Assembly: GCA_018417955.1 (NCBI GenBank)
Contig: JACTVC010000039.1
Location: 248,001 to 312,000, forward strand
Length of the DNA stretch: 64,000 bases
Source of the DNA: Laccaria trichodermophora
Taxonomy: Eukaryota; Basidiomycota; Agaricomycetes; Agaricales; Hydnangiaceae
Direction: 5' to 3'
The translations under genes and the position numbers were made by a program. Positions 35,701 to 43,719 of this stretch are shown here, piece by piece. Position 1 is the first letter of the stretch, and the number at the start of each line of letters is the position of its first letter. The notes under the pieces are model-generated. The model saw only the letters and a program-made list of their open reading frames with translations. It searched no databases and was not told the DNA's origin.

Positions 35701-38700
35701 TCGTAACATCTGAGTAGTGGGGACCCCCAAACGCAGGTTCGGATACATTCACAGTATTGCGATTTGTGGGCGAGAGGGCCTTAACGCCCCAAGGGATCAT
35801 ATGAAACAGGGACGAATCCTTTCGCTCTTCTGCCGTCCTTTCTAGCTCCTTTTCCTTCGCAATTCGACTTATTGGGGAGGCTAAGGCTTCATCACTTTTG
35901 ATTCTAGCATGGATGACCGCGCGCAAGGCAGCGAACTGATTCAGGTTGGCCGAGTGGAGTTTCCCAGTAGTTTTGTAGGGGGTCTTTGGCCCGGAATAGT
36001 TCGCGCTCTTGTGAGCAGCGATGGTCAAGGCAGCGACTTCGAGGGGCGTGGGCATTCGTTTCTCGTTTTGCGAGATCCTAGGATTTGGAAATGTTCGTTC
36101 AGGAGCCAAGCTGTCTAAGGAATGGGGACTCATGAGCGCGGGCCCCAATACAGATATGAGGGTGTAGTAGGTGAGGACAATGTTCCCTATATCCCAGAGG
36201 TCCACATGGGGCTCGGTTGAGTCTTCACGCTCTACTGTCACTGTTCCTGGATCACTCTCTCCCCTAATTCGACTTGACGAGGATGCTTGCTTCTCATCAT
36301 TCCGGAACTTTCCTTGAGTAGCTGCGACTACAGTAACAAGCTGTTCCGCGCTGACGGAGGAAGGTCCCCAGGTCTTATTGTCGGAAATAGTTGCTTCTGG
36401 GAGGTTCGCGCTCTTGAGAGCTGCGGTCATTATAGAGTCGTTCGCGCTCTCCGGGGCAGTGAGAATCTTAGTCACATTTTTACCAGGTACGGCCGTTTGA
36501 TTCACGCGTTGGAAGGCTGCAGAATTCGAGGATGGATCTGCCCACCTGAACTTGGACAGCAAGTGCATTTCCGGGAGTGTGTGGTCGGATAGGGGCGAAG
36601 GAATGTTGCCCCGGGGGAGGGCGACTTCAAGGGCATGTTCCTCTTCCTCTGCTACTCCTTTTCCCTTTTCTCTTCTCGGCATTGACAGCGTTACAAGATC
36701 ATGATTAGAGTAGCAGGAGTCACTGACATTGTTTCTCAGGTTATTCGTGCTCTTACAAGTGATGAGCACTTCATTCGCACCCTTCTCTATGGGCACGGGT
36801 ATTGAGTTTGCCTTTTTAGAGGCAGCCCAGTTCAAGAGGGTAGTCGCTCTTGTCCGGTAAGACAAAGGAGTGGTTTGTTGGTGGCCGCCAGGTCTAATCA
36901 GTGGTGGTCGAGGGTGATTAGGGCATTGACGAGGAGGGGAATTCTCATGGACTATAATCGTTTGAGTTGTTGGGGTCCGGAATTTGTCAATTGGGAGAGA
37001 TGACAGTGGACTGGTCGTTAGTGAGGAGTGGACGTTCAGCCGAGTAGCGTCGTCACCCTCGAAAGCAGCGAGATTTCGCGCTAACGAGATTGCTGGGGTG
37101 GTGGCAGATTGACTGACTGGGTCGACAGTCAATTCACCTTTACACAATTGAGAGCTTGTATAGATGATAGGACATTGATGAAATGGGAATTTCTCTGAGA
37201 ATGCGGCCGCTTGGCTCGTCCACAAGAGGAGATTCCGGCTTCCAAGGGCTTGCCGCTGGCAATTCCTCGTGTAACTACTGCGGGCATAGCTTGTGTTGGA
37301 GGGGAGAGTCCGTTCCTTTGGCGTTGTTAGGGTTTTTGGAGGCTGCGAGCCGTTGTCTGCCGTAATCGGGTCATGCTCCTCGAAAGTGGCAGATAATCGC
37401 GTTATCATGAATATCGGAGGCACGATATGGTCATCCGTTGAATTTGGGTGGACACCCTCGAAATCGTCAAGCTTGTGTGCTAACGTGGGTCTAGGAACGA
37501 CATGGTTGGCCTGATAGCCAGCGGTCTTGTCTTCACACAGAGTAGTTGAGGGTGACCAGTCGTCATCTGTCGTAGCCAAGTTGCTACCTTCGAGAGCAGA
37601 GGGTAGTCGCGATGACGAGGGTATGGAAGAAGTAGAGTCGACGCCCGTCGCGGCTAAGTCGTTATCCTCAGAAGCAGCGGGTAAACGCGCTAACAAGGAT
37701 AGGGAGGGTGTAGAGTCGTCATCCATCGTAGCTGAGTCATTACCCTCAGAAGCAGCAACTATTCGCGCTATCGAGGGCATGGGTGAGACTTGGGAGGTTT
37801 GATGGATCGTGTTCTCATCTTCATGCGGCGTATTCGAGGACGAGGGGCTGTTGATCAGCCGAGGGGCGCTGTCACCCTCGAAAGTTGAGAGATTACGTGC
37901 TAACGGAGATTCCGGGTTGGATTGACTGAATGGGTCGTCGATTGGTTCAACTTCGCACCATTGAGGGCTCGTTAGCGTGGGGGACTTCCGGCCTTCAAGA
38001 TCCTCAAAAGCAGCGGGTATCAGCACTAGCATAGGTTTGGGAGACGTGGAGTTGTCATCCGTCATTTCCGAGCTGTTGCCCTCGAAAGCGGCGGGTATTC
38101 GCGCTATCGAGGGTACAGGGCTACCATGAGTGGGGAAATCAGGTTCAGTGTCAGGTTTTTCCGTCATCGGCACCCCCCTCTCCTTTTCCCTAGTCCTTAT
38201 CAGCGCTACGATTTCGTGACTGGAAGAGTGATTGGAGTTGCAGAATTCGATTCTATGGCGGTCGTCATTGAAAGGGTAGGTTGTCCATTTTGTCGAGTAG
38301 AGTAACGAGGTGGTCCGCCCACAGATGCCTGGTTTAAACGGCGGCGGTTGGTGATTAGGGCGATGACGGGATGGGGATTCTTCAGGGGATATCACCATTG
38401 AGCTTGTCTGCGAGGGGAAATCCCAGCTTTCAAAGTCCTGATAACGGCAGTTTTTCACGCAACTGCGATGGGCATAGCTTGTGTTGGTTGGGAGAGATTG
38501 AGTCTTTGACGATGTCGGGGTTATTGAAAGCCTAGAACCGTTGTTCGTCGTAGCCGAGTTGTTACCATCGAAAGCAGCGGGTATTCGCGCTAACGTGGGC
38601 AAAGGCGATACAGAGCCGTTGCCCTCGAAAGCAGCGGGTATTCGCGCTAACGAGGGTGTGGGAGCCTCGAGCGAGACGTGGTCAACGGTTTTCTCACCAG

Positions 38701-39088
38701 TGTTAGGTTTTAGGTTTACTTGGGAGTTGGAAGGTCTGGAAACTGTCGTGAGTTGACAGGAACTGTCAATCAGACTTGCCTTATCTAGTTTCTCTGAGCT
38801 TCTGCGCTCACGGACTTCATCTTGGTGAAGTCCGCGGTGCCCCCACCATTGTGAAACCGTAGGGCGATTCGGGACTTCTTGACGAAGGCGTGAGTGCGAG
38901 ATGGCGGCGGAGAATATCTGGGGTACGCGGGAGAGAGATAGTAAAGTGGTGCCGCGAGGCGACACCACGTGAAGGATATCCTGTGACCCAGGAACTGGGG
39001 CGCGGTCACCCGGCGCAGGACTCTTGTATCCCGGAGGGGAGGCATAAGGCTGCCTAGCCGTATAGAAATGGGGTGACTCCGTCCACAT
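29729..39088 (-). CDS. Giant ORF of LTR element 1, about 3,119 aa, function unknown
   Basis: An uninterrupted frame from the first in-frame ATG (39088, inside the 5' LTR) to a stop at 29729. The frame is open even further upstream, to 39163. The N-terminal third is Ser/Thr/Pro-rich with repeats of the type LARIPAAFEGN (variants IARIPAAFEG, LARNLAAFEG, ARLPAASED). The middle carries repeated SAN tripeptides (ESAND, KSANY, RSANK). A short repeat with GYLPDPEVTTDKPRDKG follows. Near the C-terminal third there is CEVCNAYHSSELLC, a near zinc-knuckle (C-x2-C-x3-H-x5-C). No DTG/DSG protease, YxDD, RNase H or integrase HHCC/DDE was recognised. A frame of this length cannot persist by chance at this base composition, so it is translated or was until recently. 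A structural, gag-like role is possible but unproven. Confidence 0.75.
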   Translation of the reverse strand: MWTESPHFYTARQPYASPPGYKSPAPGDRAPVPGSQDILHVVSPRGTTLLSLSRVPQIFSAAISHSRLRQEVPNRPTVSQWWGHRGLHQDEVRERRSSEKLDKASLIDSSCQLTTVSRPSNSQVNLKPNTGEKTVDHVSLEAPTPSLARIPAAFEGNGSVSPLPTLARIPAAFDGNNSATTNNGSRLSITPTSSKTQSLPTNTSYAHRSCVKNCRYQDFESWDFPSQTSSMVISPEESPSRHRPNHQPPPFKPGICGRTTSLLYSTKWTTYPFNDDRHRIEFCNSNHSSSHEIVALIRTREKERGVPMTEKPDTEPDFPTHGSPVPSIARIPAAFEGNSSEMTDDNSTSPKPMLVLIPAAFEDLEGRKSPTLTSPQWCEVEPIDDPFSQSNPESPLARNLSTFEGDSAPRLINSPSSSNTPHEDENTIHQTSQVSPMPSIARIVAASEGNDSATMDDDSTPSLSLLARLPAASEDNDLAATGVDSTSSIPSSSRLPSALEGSNLATTDDDWSPSTTLCEDKTAGYQANHVVPRPTLAHKLDDFEGVHPNSTDDHIVPPIFMITRLSATFEEHDPITADNGSQPPKTLTTPKERTLPSNTSYARSSYTRNCQRQALGSRNLLLWTSQAAAFSEKFPFHQCPIIYTSSQLCKGELTVDPVSQSATTPAISLARNLAAFEGDDATRLNVHSSLTTSPLSSLPIDKFRTPTTQTIIVHENSPPRQCPNHPRPPLIRPGGHQQTTPLSYRTRATTLLNWAASKKANSIPVPIEKGANEVLITCKSTNNLRNNVSDSCYSNHDLVTLSMPRREKGKGVAEEEEHALEVALPRGNIPSPLSDHTLPEMHLLSKFRWADPSSNSAAFQRVNQTAVPGKNVTKILTAPESANDSIMTAALKSANLPEATISDNKTWGPSSVSAEQLVTVVAATQGKFRNDEKQASSSSRIRGESDPGTVTVEREDSTEPHVDLWDIGNIVLTYYTLISVLGPALMSPHSLDSLAPERTFPNPRISQNEKRMPTPLEVAALTIAAHKSANYSGPKTPYKTTGKLHSANLNQFAALRAVIHARIKSDEALASPISRIAKEKELERTAEERKDSSLFHMIPWGVKALSPTNRNTVNVSEPAFGGPHYSDVTTLEGIFSSFTVSWNHGNYLNTKTLVKITQEASFTDTNWLAASSAATQSKVLNDKTQVSSCSQVGKEEFWSSGSIKNPPTRMEPVTTPLNHASEFPIFTAAKDASVPGILTLLERTKNCRSEHLVGCSSPDDLCVVVRNSHSEASQMVLTKNQTLQVLVKSLYDQAYTAHRVLLHLTTMISNQITRPLEMELELAKMKKEGVDPQGPPHKEDGLEPLASTVLPSPLPIDCSILIRLSSCPAALIGAKGMHASCRSANKVPTVIRSANNPGPNRTARETFALELSLSVATTQFTRSKSNSPWEVEIKSEDQSEAHPRPVGLVEETLTSSTKLETSNGTERNRLPKAVWANPFIERILQVLANYIPKQKRDRFLSNYDRPPLSRQLRAPHLDQTELSPTYHKPRHYPTVLLKCFIRNLLTRKECYSSIPRGFIGIVAYLRSQVIKDYWVLTRFSIQCLQVSCWAELQRINGRIQKRRHTREQAQRKRHSHLLINSRIDFETLIEPNRTTLQTESTAFGIWQCQSLASHRLLKGEGFIISKSPPAPTLRPNFAHDPAANRRQSIGRTGDLLVPDFISVHESKSCSVQQSPKPARIIIRPRAPAASHLRKLSLKLRTSYAQRGRETLPTPNHAFLTYHCDVIITGIRLHFISGERAQGQTYSFNKGAFGFTVLDIRLAVNRIHKELSAPWLRVEYHKRPTLCYGSNHSHATYAMNAEINSSKDERESYTRSREADKERYMNLASNTEAKPFDQLFWAGGPTTVTREEFLHDRTRKGATIEPDNSDVRSSLPCVECIYARSKQVLWNCPPSRKRDVIHKVLEDLDPDKIEERDGRCLFMWVTCATQNNPEGSFAAIKRDRVTVKMHKVFDQTKVLPVATYHRVLAFHHDWQRIRRYERRKSKGLSLVSRALGRTSAKTMEPVEDLQTVSKLSVTKFIIEHRELFGRVIFATSARHCNLAVEISAVYTTGFFIHGKAVARARPKDSAKQHTEFMTSNEALIRPSTVTLGTEGQDIMIASSLTIIVASLLPWHVLGGEAVGYPHDPGVTMNKPRDEGCLHDLDVVIDRPRDKKPEVVGYLPDPEVTTDKPRDKGHLHDMDVETDRPQEGELLSKTTDSAEAMKTNVPRTLEIMGYLIAAAPEHDGRIKGCLPWELEITAFSKNPLERNRDEPLDLNPETFPEFREGSSRVWPRNVAAYEMNDRLKHVKARIQTPPLPNIQSTSEPTNEAQPAKLKATGRLLLKGPQASSLDILTGSIRLETAEVSEVKTVFRCRLRPWWIEGMLLNLISLQSPVFDFTIYSKDGKGHSICPDKLLGAAAVSGLFLVSSPIKDYRSHTIVLLLGQKLLQLEWLALKEEVQATSTLAHPMSSNQRPISFETAIHFLNHASPYSMITTPLLDLLSGVVERQQSADSIIILEQTKDARANNLEPEHPIANKSYRLYTSTLNLTPRIRLRQGQPTLVRDLEVTFSHNRSKGVWEVVNKMPQLVDKLPKERCEIHLTNGWGAMPDVTNERIGQVIASGKWTFKSAGIYYEREGDTFIINHAALEWARVLKRVNQQLVAWGAVATVHRSPRHETNSPLDNNSVPIRATAVPNQAAYPTRRWEDAIDSQILEVYTRPLAAEGKHRSPLDSEKAVKDEFSETRMNHQIEMNSLPLNRTDPGEQCHETIPVYLSRFIRFTNIHAPSGTHDAGCSYDSCADGPLRIKQITDNGTNRPCEVCNAYHSSELLCSTSWRKRISLSVPASEGKDSLLCCERSLLNVSWAMKVQKGLRRRQGCVEVEEIDNCHLDTWPNGMEEHQKRRYLKESISCFDKYKGYPLKRDLHAALVTPIDRATETVSGCMELHPVSNNPNVAMNEASPSREVPYNESMNDFDRTNSLEPFPLNLMLHKTPVSREFAPVQAAVVAEANGLQLIPRQMFRENDELGRSFWFRKELTKQARRTRLHAPGCRKENERLTCPRLSPFNTAQIQKDVTSAPKALMVRSPSTHKSIHQGLRQP
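32094..38649 (+). repeat. Dispersed TTCGCGCT octamer in element 1
   Basis: At least eleven copies of TTCGCGCT on the plus strand, near 32094, 32759, 34935, 36000, 36403, 36439, 37073, 37751, 38098, 38583 and 38641. In the coding strand (AGCGCGAA) it is read in one frame as A-R (LARIP repeats) and in another as S-A-N. The shared unit is therefore the DNA or RNA word and not only the peptide. Confidence 0.7.
38824..38848 (-). other. Primer-binding-type site of element 1
   Basis: On the minus strand the sequence begins TGGTGGGGGCACCGCGGACT, one base after the 5' LTR. It starts with TGG as expected for pairing with a tRNA CCA end. The identical 25 bases occur at 60957-60981 next to the LTR of element 2. 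Confidence 0.75.
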
Positions 39089-39217
39089 GTAATGTATAAT
39101 GTGGTTGCAAAGTGAGTATCTTTGTTGTGAATGCAACGCTATACAGAGTAGGGATAAATACAAGTAAATACGATGATTCTAAGTCACGCATGGAGTATGT
39201 ACTACCACACCGTTACA
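38850..39217 (-). repeat. 5' LTR of element 1
   Basis: 368 bp, matching 28489-28856. It contains the first in-frame ATG of the giant ORF. Confidence 0.92.
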
Positions 39218-39222
39218 GTATT
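39218..39222. repeat. Target-site duplication GTATT (right) of LTR element 1
   Basis: Matches 28484-28488. Confidence 0.9.
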
Positions 39223-39437
39223 TGGGCAGTCAGAGCATCAGAGTACCGCATTTTGGGCTTCTTAGTACTCCTCGTGTCCCTTCATTGAAGTTGCTCCCAG
39301 TCCCGCAACCAGGCAGCTGGACACTAGCTATAGCGACATTTAGATGTATATGGTCTTGACAACAGGGGGTACAGGTCATGATATAAGGGGGTGCAGATTA
39401 CGATGATAGGGGGCATAGGTGGTAGGTCTACATGTAT

Positions 39438-41250
39438 CTAAGGACCTTGGGTGTATCCTCGAGCCCCTCTCAGTCTTCCTCTAACATTTCGGGAGTTACC
39501 TCGTCCACGGCCTCGATTTTGCATGTTCATGGTATGGAGACGATATCCATTCAGACTTGAGTTTCCAGCAGGGGAGGCTTCGGTAGCAGCAGGGAGGAAT
39601 CCGATGGAAAAGCCAGGGCCGGCCACAGGGGGGTTTACAGTCCCAGGCTCGGTTGTAGCTGACTTGGTTATCTGATTTCTTGCTGGGTCAGTGGGGCCTA
39701 GCCAGCCTGGGATCTTAGGGAAGGGGCAGAGGCCAGTGGGGTGATCGAAGGACTTGCATTTGAGGCAGGCTGTAAAGGATAGGGGTTTACCAGTGCCGTC
39801 TAGTGTGGTGGGGTAGTCAAGCAATGCTATGAGCTTCACCCAGTTGGCGTGCGCAGCTATGTCTTGGGTGGGAGGTCATACATAGATGTTCCAGGTGACT
39901 CTCGTCTCTCCACCACTTACCCCCATCTCCATAGGGTGTACATGCGCGGTGGCGGTGATGATTGATAGGACTTCATGTGCATCTGCATAGGGCCATTGTT
40001 CTAGCCCATCATTGTGTTCAGTAAGAAAGTGGGGGAGGGCTGTTGAGCTGATGATTTGCTTCCGAACGAGTTCTAGGACTCTATCCCCTTCGTTGCTGTC
40101 ATAGGTCAGCCCTTGGAGTGTGCAAATGTAGTCCGAGATGGGGGGCTCAAACGGGATTGCAAAGAAAGTGATTGCGGCTTTGGCGAAGCACGCGTGGTGG
40201 AGAGCCATGTCAATTTGCTGCTGGTTGAGCCTGAGGACTATGTAGCATAGTGGTGCTTGAGCTCCGGGTACCTTCTCCTGGATAGGTGTTCCCACTTTTA
40301 TGTTGGACCCGGGAAGGATGCTGGTGATCGCGGCGCGGATTTTGGTAGTAGGGGCCGAGGAGTCGTCAAGCTTCGTTTGGTTGAAGGGGTATACAAGAAA
40401 CTTTGGGCTGGGTTCGTCTTTCCACAGCTGTACCTGGGCGTCCGACATTCCATTGAAGACGTTGACTTTGTTCCAGCCATGTATAGCTGGGAACCCCCCT
40501 GCAGGAGTGGGGGTGAATCCGGTGAGGTTTAGAGCCGTCGTGTTGGTGCCGACATTTACGTTGGCGGGCGGGGCCACTATAGCTTGGTTTGGCTGTGCTG
40601 GAGCGAGCAGGGCTGGTATCGTTGGGAGGGCAATAGCCAAAGCTGTGGGGATGATAGGTAGAGCTGGGGCATTCATGTTGACTGCATGGGAAGTGCCCGT
40701 AGTGGCTGGTTGGGCAGCAGGGACCACTAAGGGGTTGGCGGGTGTTGAAGTGGGGGACATGGCTGAGGCGGCCTGTGGCATTTTGGGGGTAACGGGGTCT
40801 ACGTCGATGTTCGCTGAGGCTCCCATGTCTTCATCAGTAGTGTCATCCATCAGCTCGTCGAGATCTATGGGCCGGTCGTTTGACGTTTTTGCAGCTTCGT
40901 CGTCATCCGCTTCCACGGTGCTCGTGGTACGGGGTCTCTTGGTACCCTTGGGTGGAGACTCCTCCGATGATACTAACGTCCATTAGTTGGCAGGGCATCT
41001 TGCTATGTTTTTTGAACTTACCTCTAGACTCGGTCCTGTTAAAGTGGAGTCCAACGAGCGATGAGCGAGGTTGCGCTGGATATCCCCCTTGCGCAATGTT
41101 CAATGGTGTTGCGAGGGCAGGGGTTGCCTCGGGTTGGTTTGCATTCGGCGTGTGCATCGAAACCGCAACTCCAGCCTGCGGTTCCGGGTCGTGGCGTATG
41201 GCTTGCGAAGGTGCAGAGTTGGGTGTGTTCTTGGCTGTGGTAGGAGCCAT
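39438..41250 (-). pseudogene. LINE ORF1 (gag-like, CCHC zinc knuckle) with candidate intron and one TGA
   Basis: Nucleic-acid-binding ORF1 of the Tad-like LINE. The start is at 41250 (MAPTTAKNTPN). A 49-bp sequence at 41021-40973 has a GTAAGT donor, a CTAAT branch-like site and a TAG acceptor. Removing it joins LHFNRTESR in frame to SSEESPPKGTKRPR and to DRPIDLDELMDD, the usual ORF1 layout. A TGA at 39878-39876 then breaks the frame between TWNIYV and PPTQDIAAHANWVKLIALL. After it comes the zinc knuckle CLKCKSFDHPTGLC (C-x2-C-x4-H-x4-C) and an Arg/Gly-rich tail (NRGRGRGNSRNVRGR) ending at 39438. The stop makes this copy defective unless read through. Confidence 0.85.
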
Positions 41251-42668
41251 TCAGTCTGTGGGGGTGGTCATCGCTCAGAAATGGGGGTTTATAGGTACGA
41301 CTTACCTTCCTTATGGATTTATGTTATACCTCCTAGGTTGGTGCTTGTGCATATCCTTTGGCCATGCGCCAGCTTATCTATTGACGTGCGTGTAGAAAGA
41401 GGTGGTACCGGGAGGGCAGAGCGTGAAGAATGGGCAGAGTGGGAATTATGAGTGGGTATGGGGCAGTCGCGGTCTCATCTGGGGGACAGGAACCCAGGTA
41501 ATCGGTTGGCAGGGCAGCATTGTGAGGTACTGTGCGGTCTCGTTCGGAGGACAAGTATCCCGCCAGTAGATAGTAGAGCGAGGTACTATGCAGGGACAAG
41601 GAGGGCTGTTCGACCGTGCGTAGCATGAACTGGGCTGTGTGTCGATGTTTGCATCTGCTCTGGTTCAGTGAGCTTGTCTAGCGGGGGCTGTATGCCGGGT
41701 GGTGTGGTATTTCTTGTTGGGCGTGGGGCCTAGTTGGGTGGAGGCTGCTGCAGCAGGCTCTCGTTGGGTAGTCGTTTGTTCACCGATAGCGTACATTGAC
41801 AGTATGTCTTTGTGAGCGGGCTGTGTTCACTTACTTGTCTATTTGTTGGGCTTTGCGCTTGTTGTGCATTCGTATTTTGTCTCTAACTTTCTCGTGCTTG
41901 CAGCAGACATTTCTGAGGCAACGTCTTGTATGTGAGCAGTTATCACATTAAGTGCGAGGACCAGCAGCGGGTGTGTTGTGTCTCGCCCATTGTATGTGTA
42001 GCAGGATAGGGCTATGTTTAGTATTCGGGTTGGCTATTTCACAGTAAAGCAGAGCAAGTAAGAAATGCACGCTTGTTCATTGTGAGCTTGTGTTGACAGC
42101 GTTTACATTGTGAGTGGGCTGTCGTATATTTGTCAAATTCTTGGGCTTTGCGCTTATTATGCATTCACTGTTCCTTTCAGGCTTCCTCGTGCTGGCAGCG
42201 GTTGTTCCTGGGACAACGTCTCGTATGCTAGTAGCTATCGCATTAGATACGAGGACCAGTGGCAGAGCATATTGTGTCCTGTCTATTGTATATGTAGCAA
42301 GTTAGGACTATATTTAAAGTTGTGATTTGCTATTTGTGGGAGGTAGGAGTAGCGAACTGGGTATGTAGGACACTGTGAAGGCTGCAGGGCAGCTGATGTG
42401 GGTCCCAATGTGGTGTGGTGATTCTATAGGCAGGGGGGGTAAGGGAGTGTAAGGTGTGCTAGGTAGCGAAGATATGTACAGCAGGATGTAGAGCAGGTAG
42501 GGAGTGCAGAAGGGTATTCACAGTGGATGTGGGGCTAGCGAGCAGCACACAGAAAATAAGAGGCAGTGTATGTGGGGCGTAAGGAGTGGGGTGTTATGAA
42601 ATATTGTAGGGACTGCATACCAGTTAGGGGAGCAGGGGGTTGCTTGTTATTAGGGGGCCTTGGCTCGA
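41251..42668 (-). other. LINE 5' region between ORF1 and the upstream small ORF
   Basis: About 1.4 kb without a convincing protein. It contains two tandem 295-bp units, described separately, and resembles a long LINE 5' UTR. Confidence 0.5.
41760..42349 (-). repeat. Two tandem 295-bp monomers in the LINE 5' region
   Basis: Matched words such as GGGCTTTGCGCTT (41849 and 42144) and ACGTCTTGTATG/ACGTCTCGTATG (41921 and 42216) keep a constant 295-bp spacing through the whole unit. The divergence is moderate. Tandem 5' UTR monomers act as promoters in some animal LINEs; a similar role here is inference. Confidence 0.7.
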
Positions 42669-43268
42669 TCAAAGGCATGGGATGCAGGAGGTGAGGATTT
42701 CCAAAAGGGCCCAGCGTAACGGGAGCTCGGCTTTCATGTGTACCAGAATGGCTGGGATGGACACAAGGAATGATGGGATTTCCAGGATTATCATCTCTTT
42801 CCCATCCACCTCGCAGCAAGTAACCACCTCCAGGATGGCGTTTCCACCGTCGTTATGGACGCATCTCTTAAACACTCGATATAGACCATCGCCGGCAGGG
42901 TGTATGTCCCTGCACTCAAGGCGGGTGCCAGCAGTGATGCTGGGCAGACTGATTTTGCCCTTGCACTCCAGCAGTGTCTTGTTACGGAGGGCTGCCAGAA
43001 CCCCCACACGGTCTTCGTTAACCTTTAAACCCATGTAGACGGTCCTTGGCGCTCCTGGTGGCAAGCCTAGGCTGGAGCACCTAGGGCTAGATATGTGTAT
43101 GCCTGCAGGTGCACTGGAGGTGGAGAGGAGTGAGCCTATTTGACTGGAAGGCCGGGCTACATCCATCGACGATGAGGCACTTTGGGGGGGTTCGCCCACA
43201 AAGGAGAGGGAAGGGGATGTCGAGAGGGTGTCAATAATCGTGGCAGCGGCCAGGGATGTATGGTCCAT
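42669..43268 (-). CDS. 199-aa ORF in the LINE 5' region, unknown function
   Basis: ATG at 43268, stop at 42669. The first 80 residues are Ser/Thr/Pro-rich (SLAAATIIDTLSTSPSLSF). A more ordered segment follows: YMGLKVNEDRVGVLAALRNK, SLPSITAGTRLECRDIHP and AILEVVTCCEVDGKEMIILEIP. It lies between the 5' monomers of the LINE and upstream of ORF1, on the same strand. I do not recognise the family. It may be an extra LINE ORF or an older inserted sequence. Confidence 0.45.
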   Translation of the reverse strand: MDHTSLAAATIIDTLSTSPSLSFVGEPPQSASSSMDVARPSSQIGSLLSTSSAPAGIHISSPRCSSLGLPPGAPRTVYMGLKVNEDRVGVLAALRNKTLLECKGKISLPSITAGTRLECRDIHPAGDGLYRVFKRCVHNDGGNAILEVVTCCEVDGKEMIILEIPSFLVSIPAILVHMKAELPLRWALLEILTSCIPCL

Positions 43269-43719
43269 AGTTGGTGGTTGGTTGGAATGCGGTTTGTAGG
43301 GGGAGGCTGCCTGAGTGTTGGTGTGGGCTAGTATTCTTAAAGCATGGATTTGCACCCGATTTATGCATGGGTGTCAATATATTTCCTAAGGGTTGTAGTC
43401 AGTGAGTTAAAGGGCGGGGTAGTCATGATCATGGCCCTTTTTGTATGGCTGCCTGGGCTTACCAGCCATCCTTTGGCTTCCAGTGGTGACACATTCCTTG
43501 CAGGGCAGCAGTTCAACAGGGGGTGCAAGGAGGCTGCTGTTGTTATTTATCTATCATAGTGGGCAGGCGCACTTGGTGCTACTTACAGAGGCATATGTCG
43601 ATTGCGGAGATGCAGGGTCATTGAGACCCTTTGAGGGTTTGGTGTGTCAGCCATATCCTGTCGCTATTTATATCATTTGACGAAGGCCTAGGGCTCGGGT
43701 GTCCTCTGATTCCGTTGGT

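Larger units (their letters stand above)
28489..39217 (-). mobile_element. LTR retrotransposon 1, 10.7 kb, with giant ORF and no recognisable pol
   Basis: 368-bp LTRs (28489-28856 and 38850-39217) bound the element and appear identical by eye. LTR ends on the coding strand are TGTAACGG...TTTCACA. A primer-binding-type sequence lies one base inside the right (5') LTR and a G run lies inside the left (3') LTR. A GTATT duplication flanks it. It sits in the spacer between ORF1 and ORF2 of the LINE. The interior holds one frame of about 3,100 codons on the minus strand, in which I find no protease, reverse transcriptase, RNase H or integrase motif. It must rely on enzymes from another element. Confidence 0.9.

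Noticed and set aside
38785..39163. Translation of the giant ORF starting at the LTR TTG codon (39163)
   Set aside because: TTG initiation is not expected in fungi; the first ATG in frame is at 39088. The frame upstream is simply open.
23546..39878. TGA recoding (selenocysteine or an altered genetic code) to explain the LINE stops
   Set aside because: Host genes in the window use TGA as a normal stop (for example the NACHT gene at 3706 and MED9 at 51881). The stops fit nonsense mutations better.
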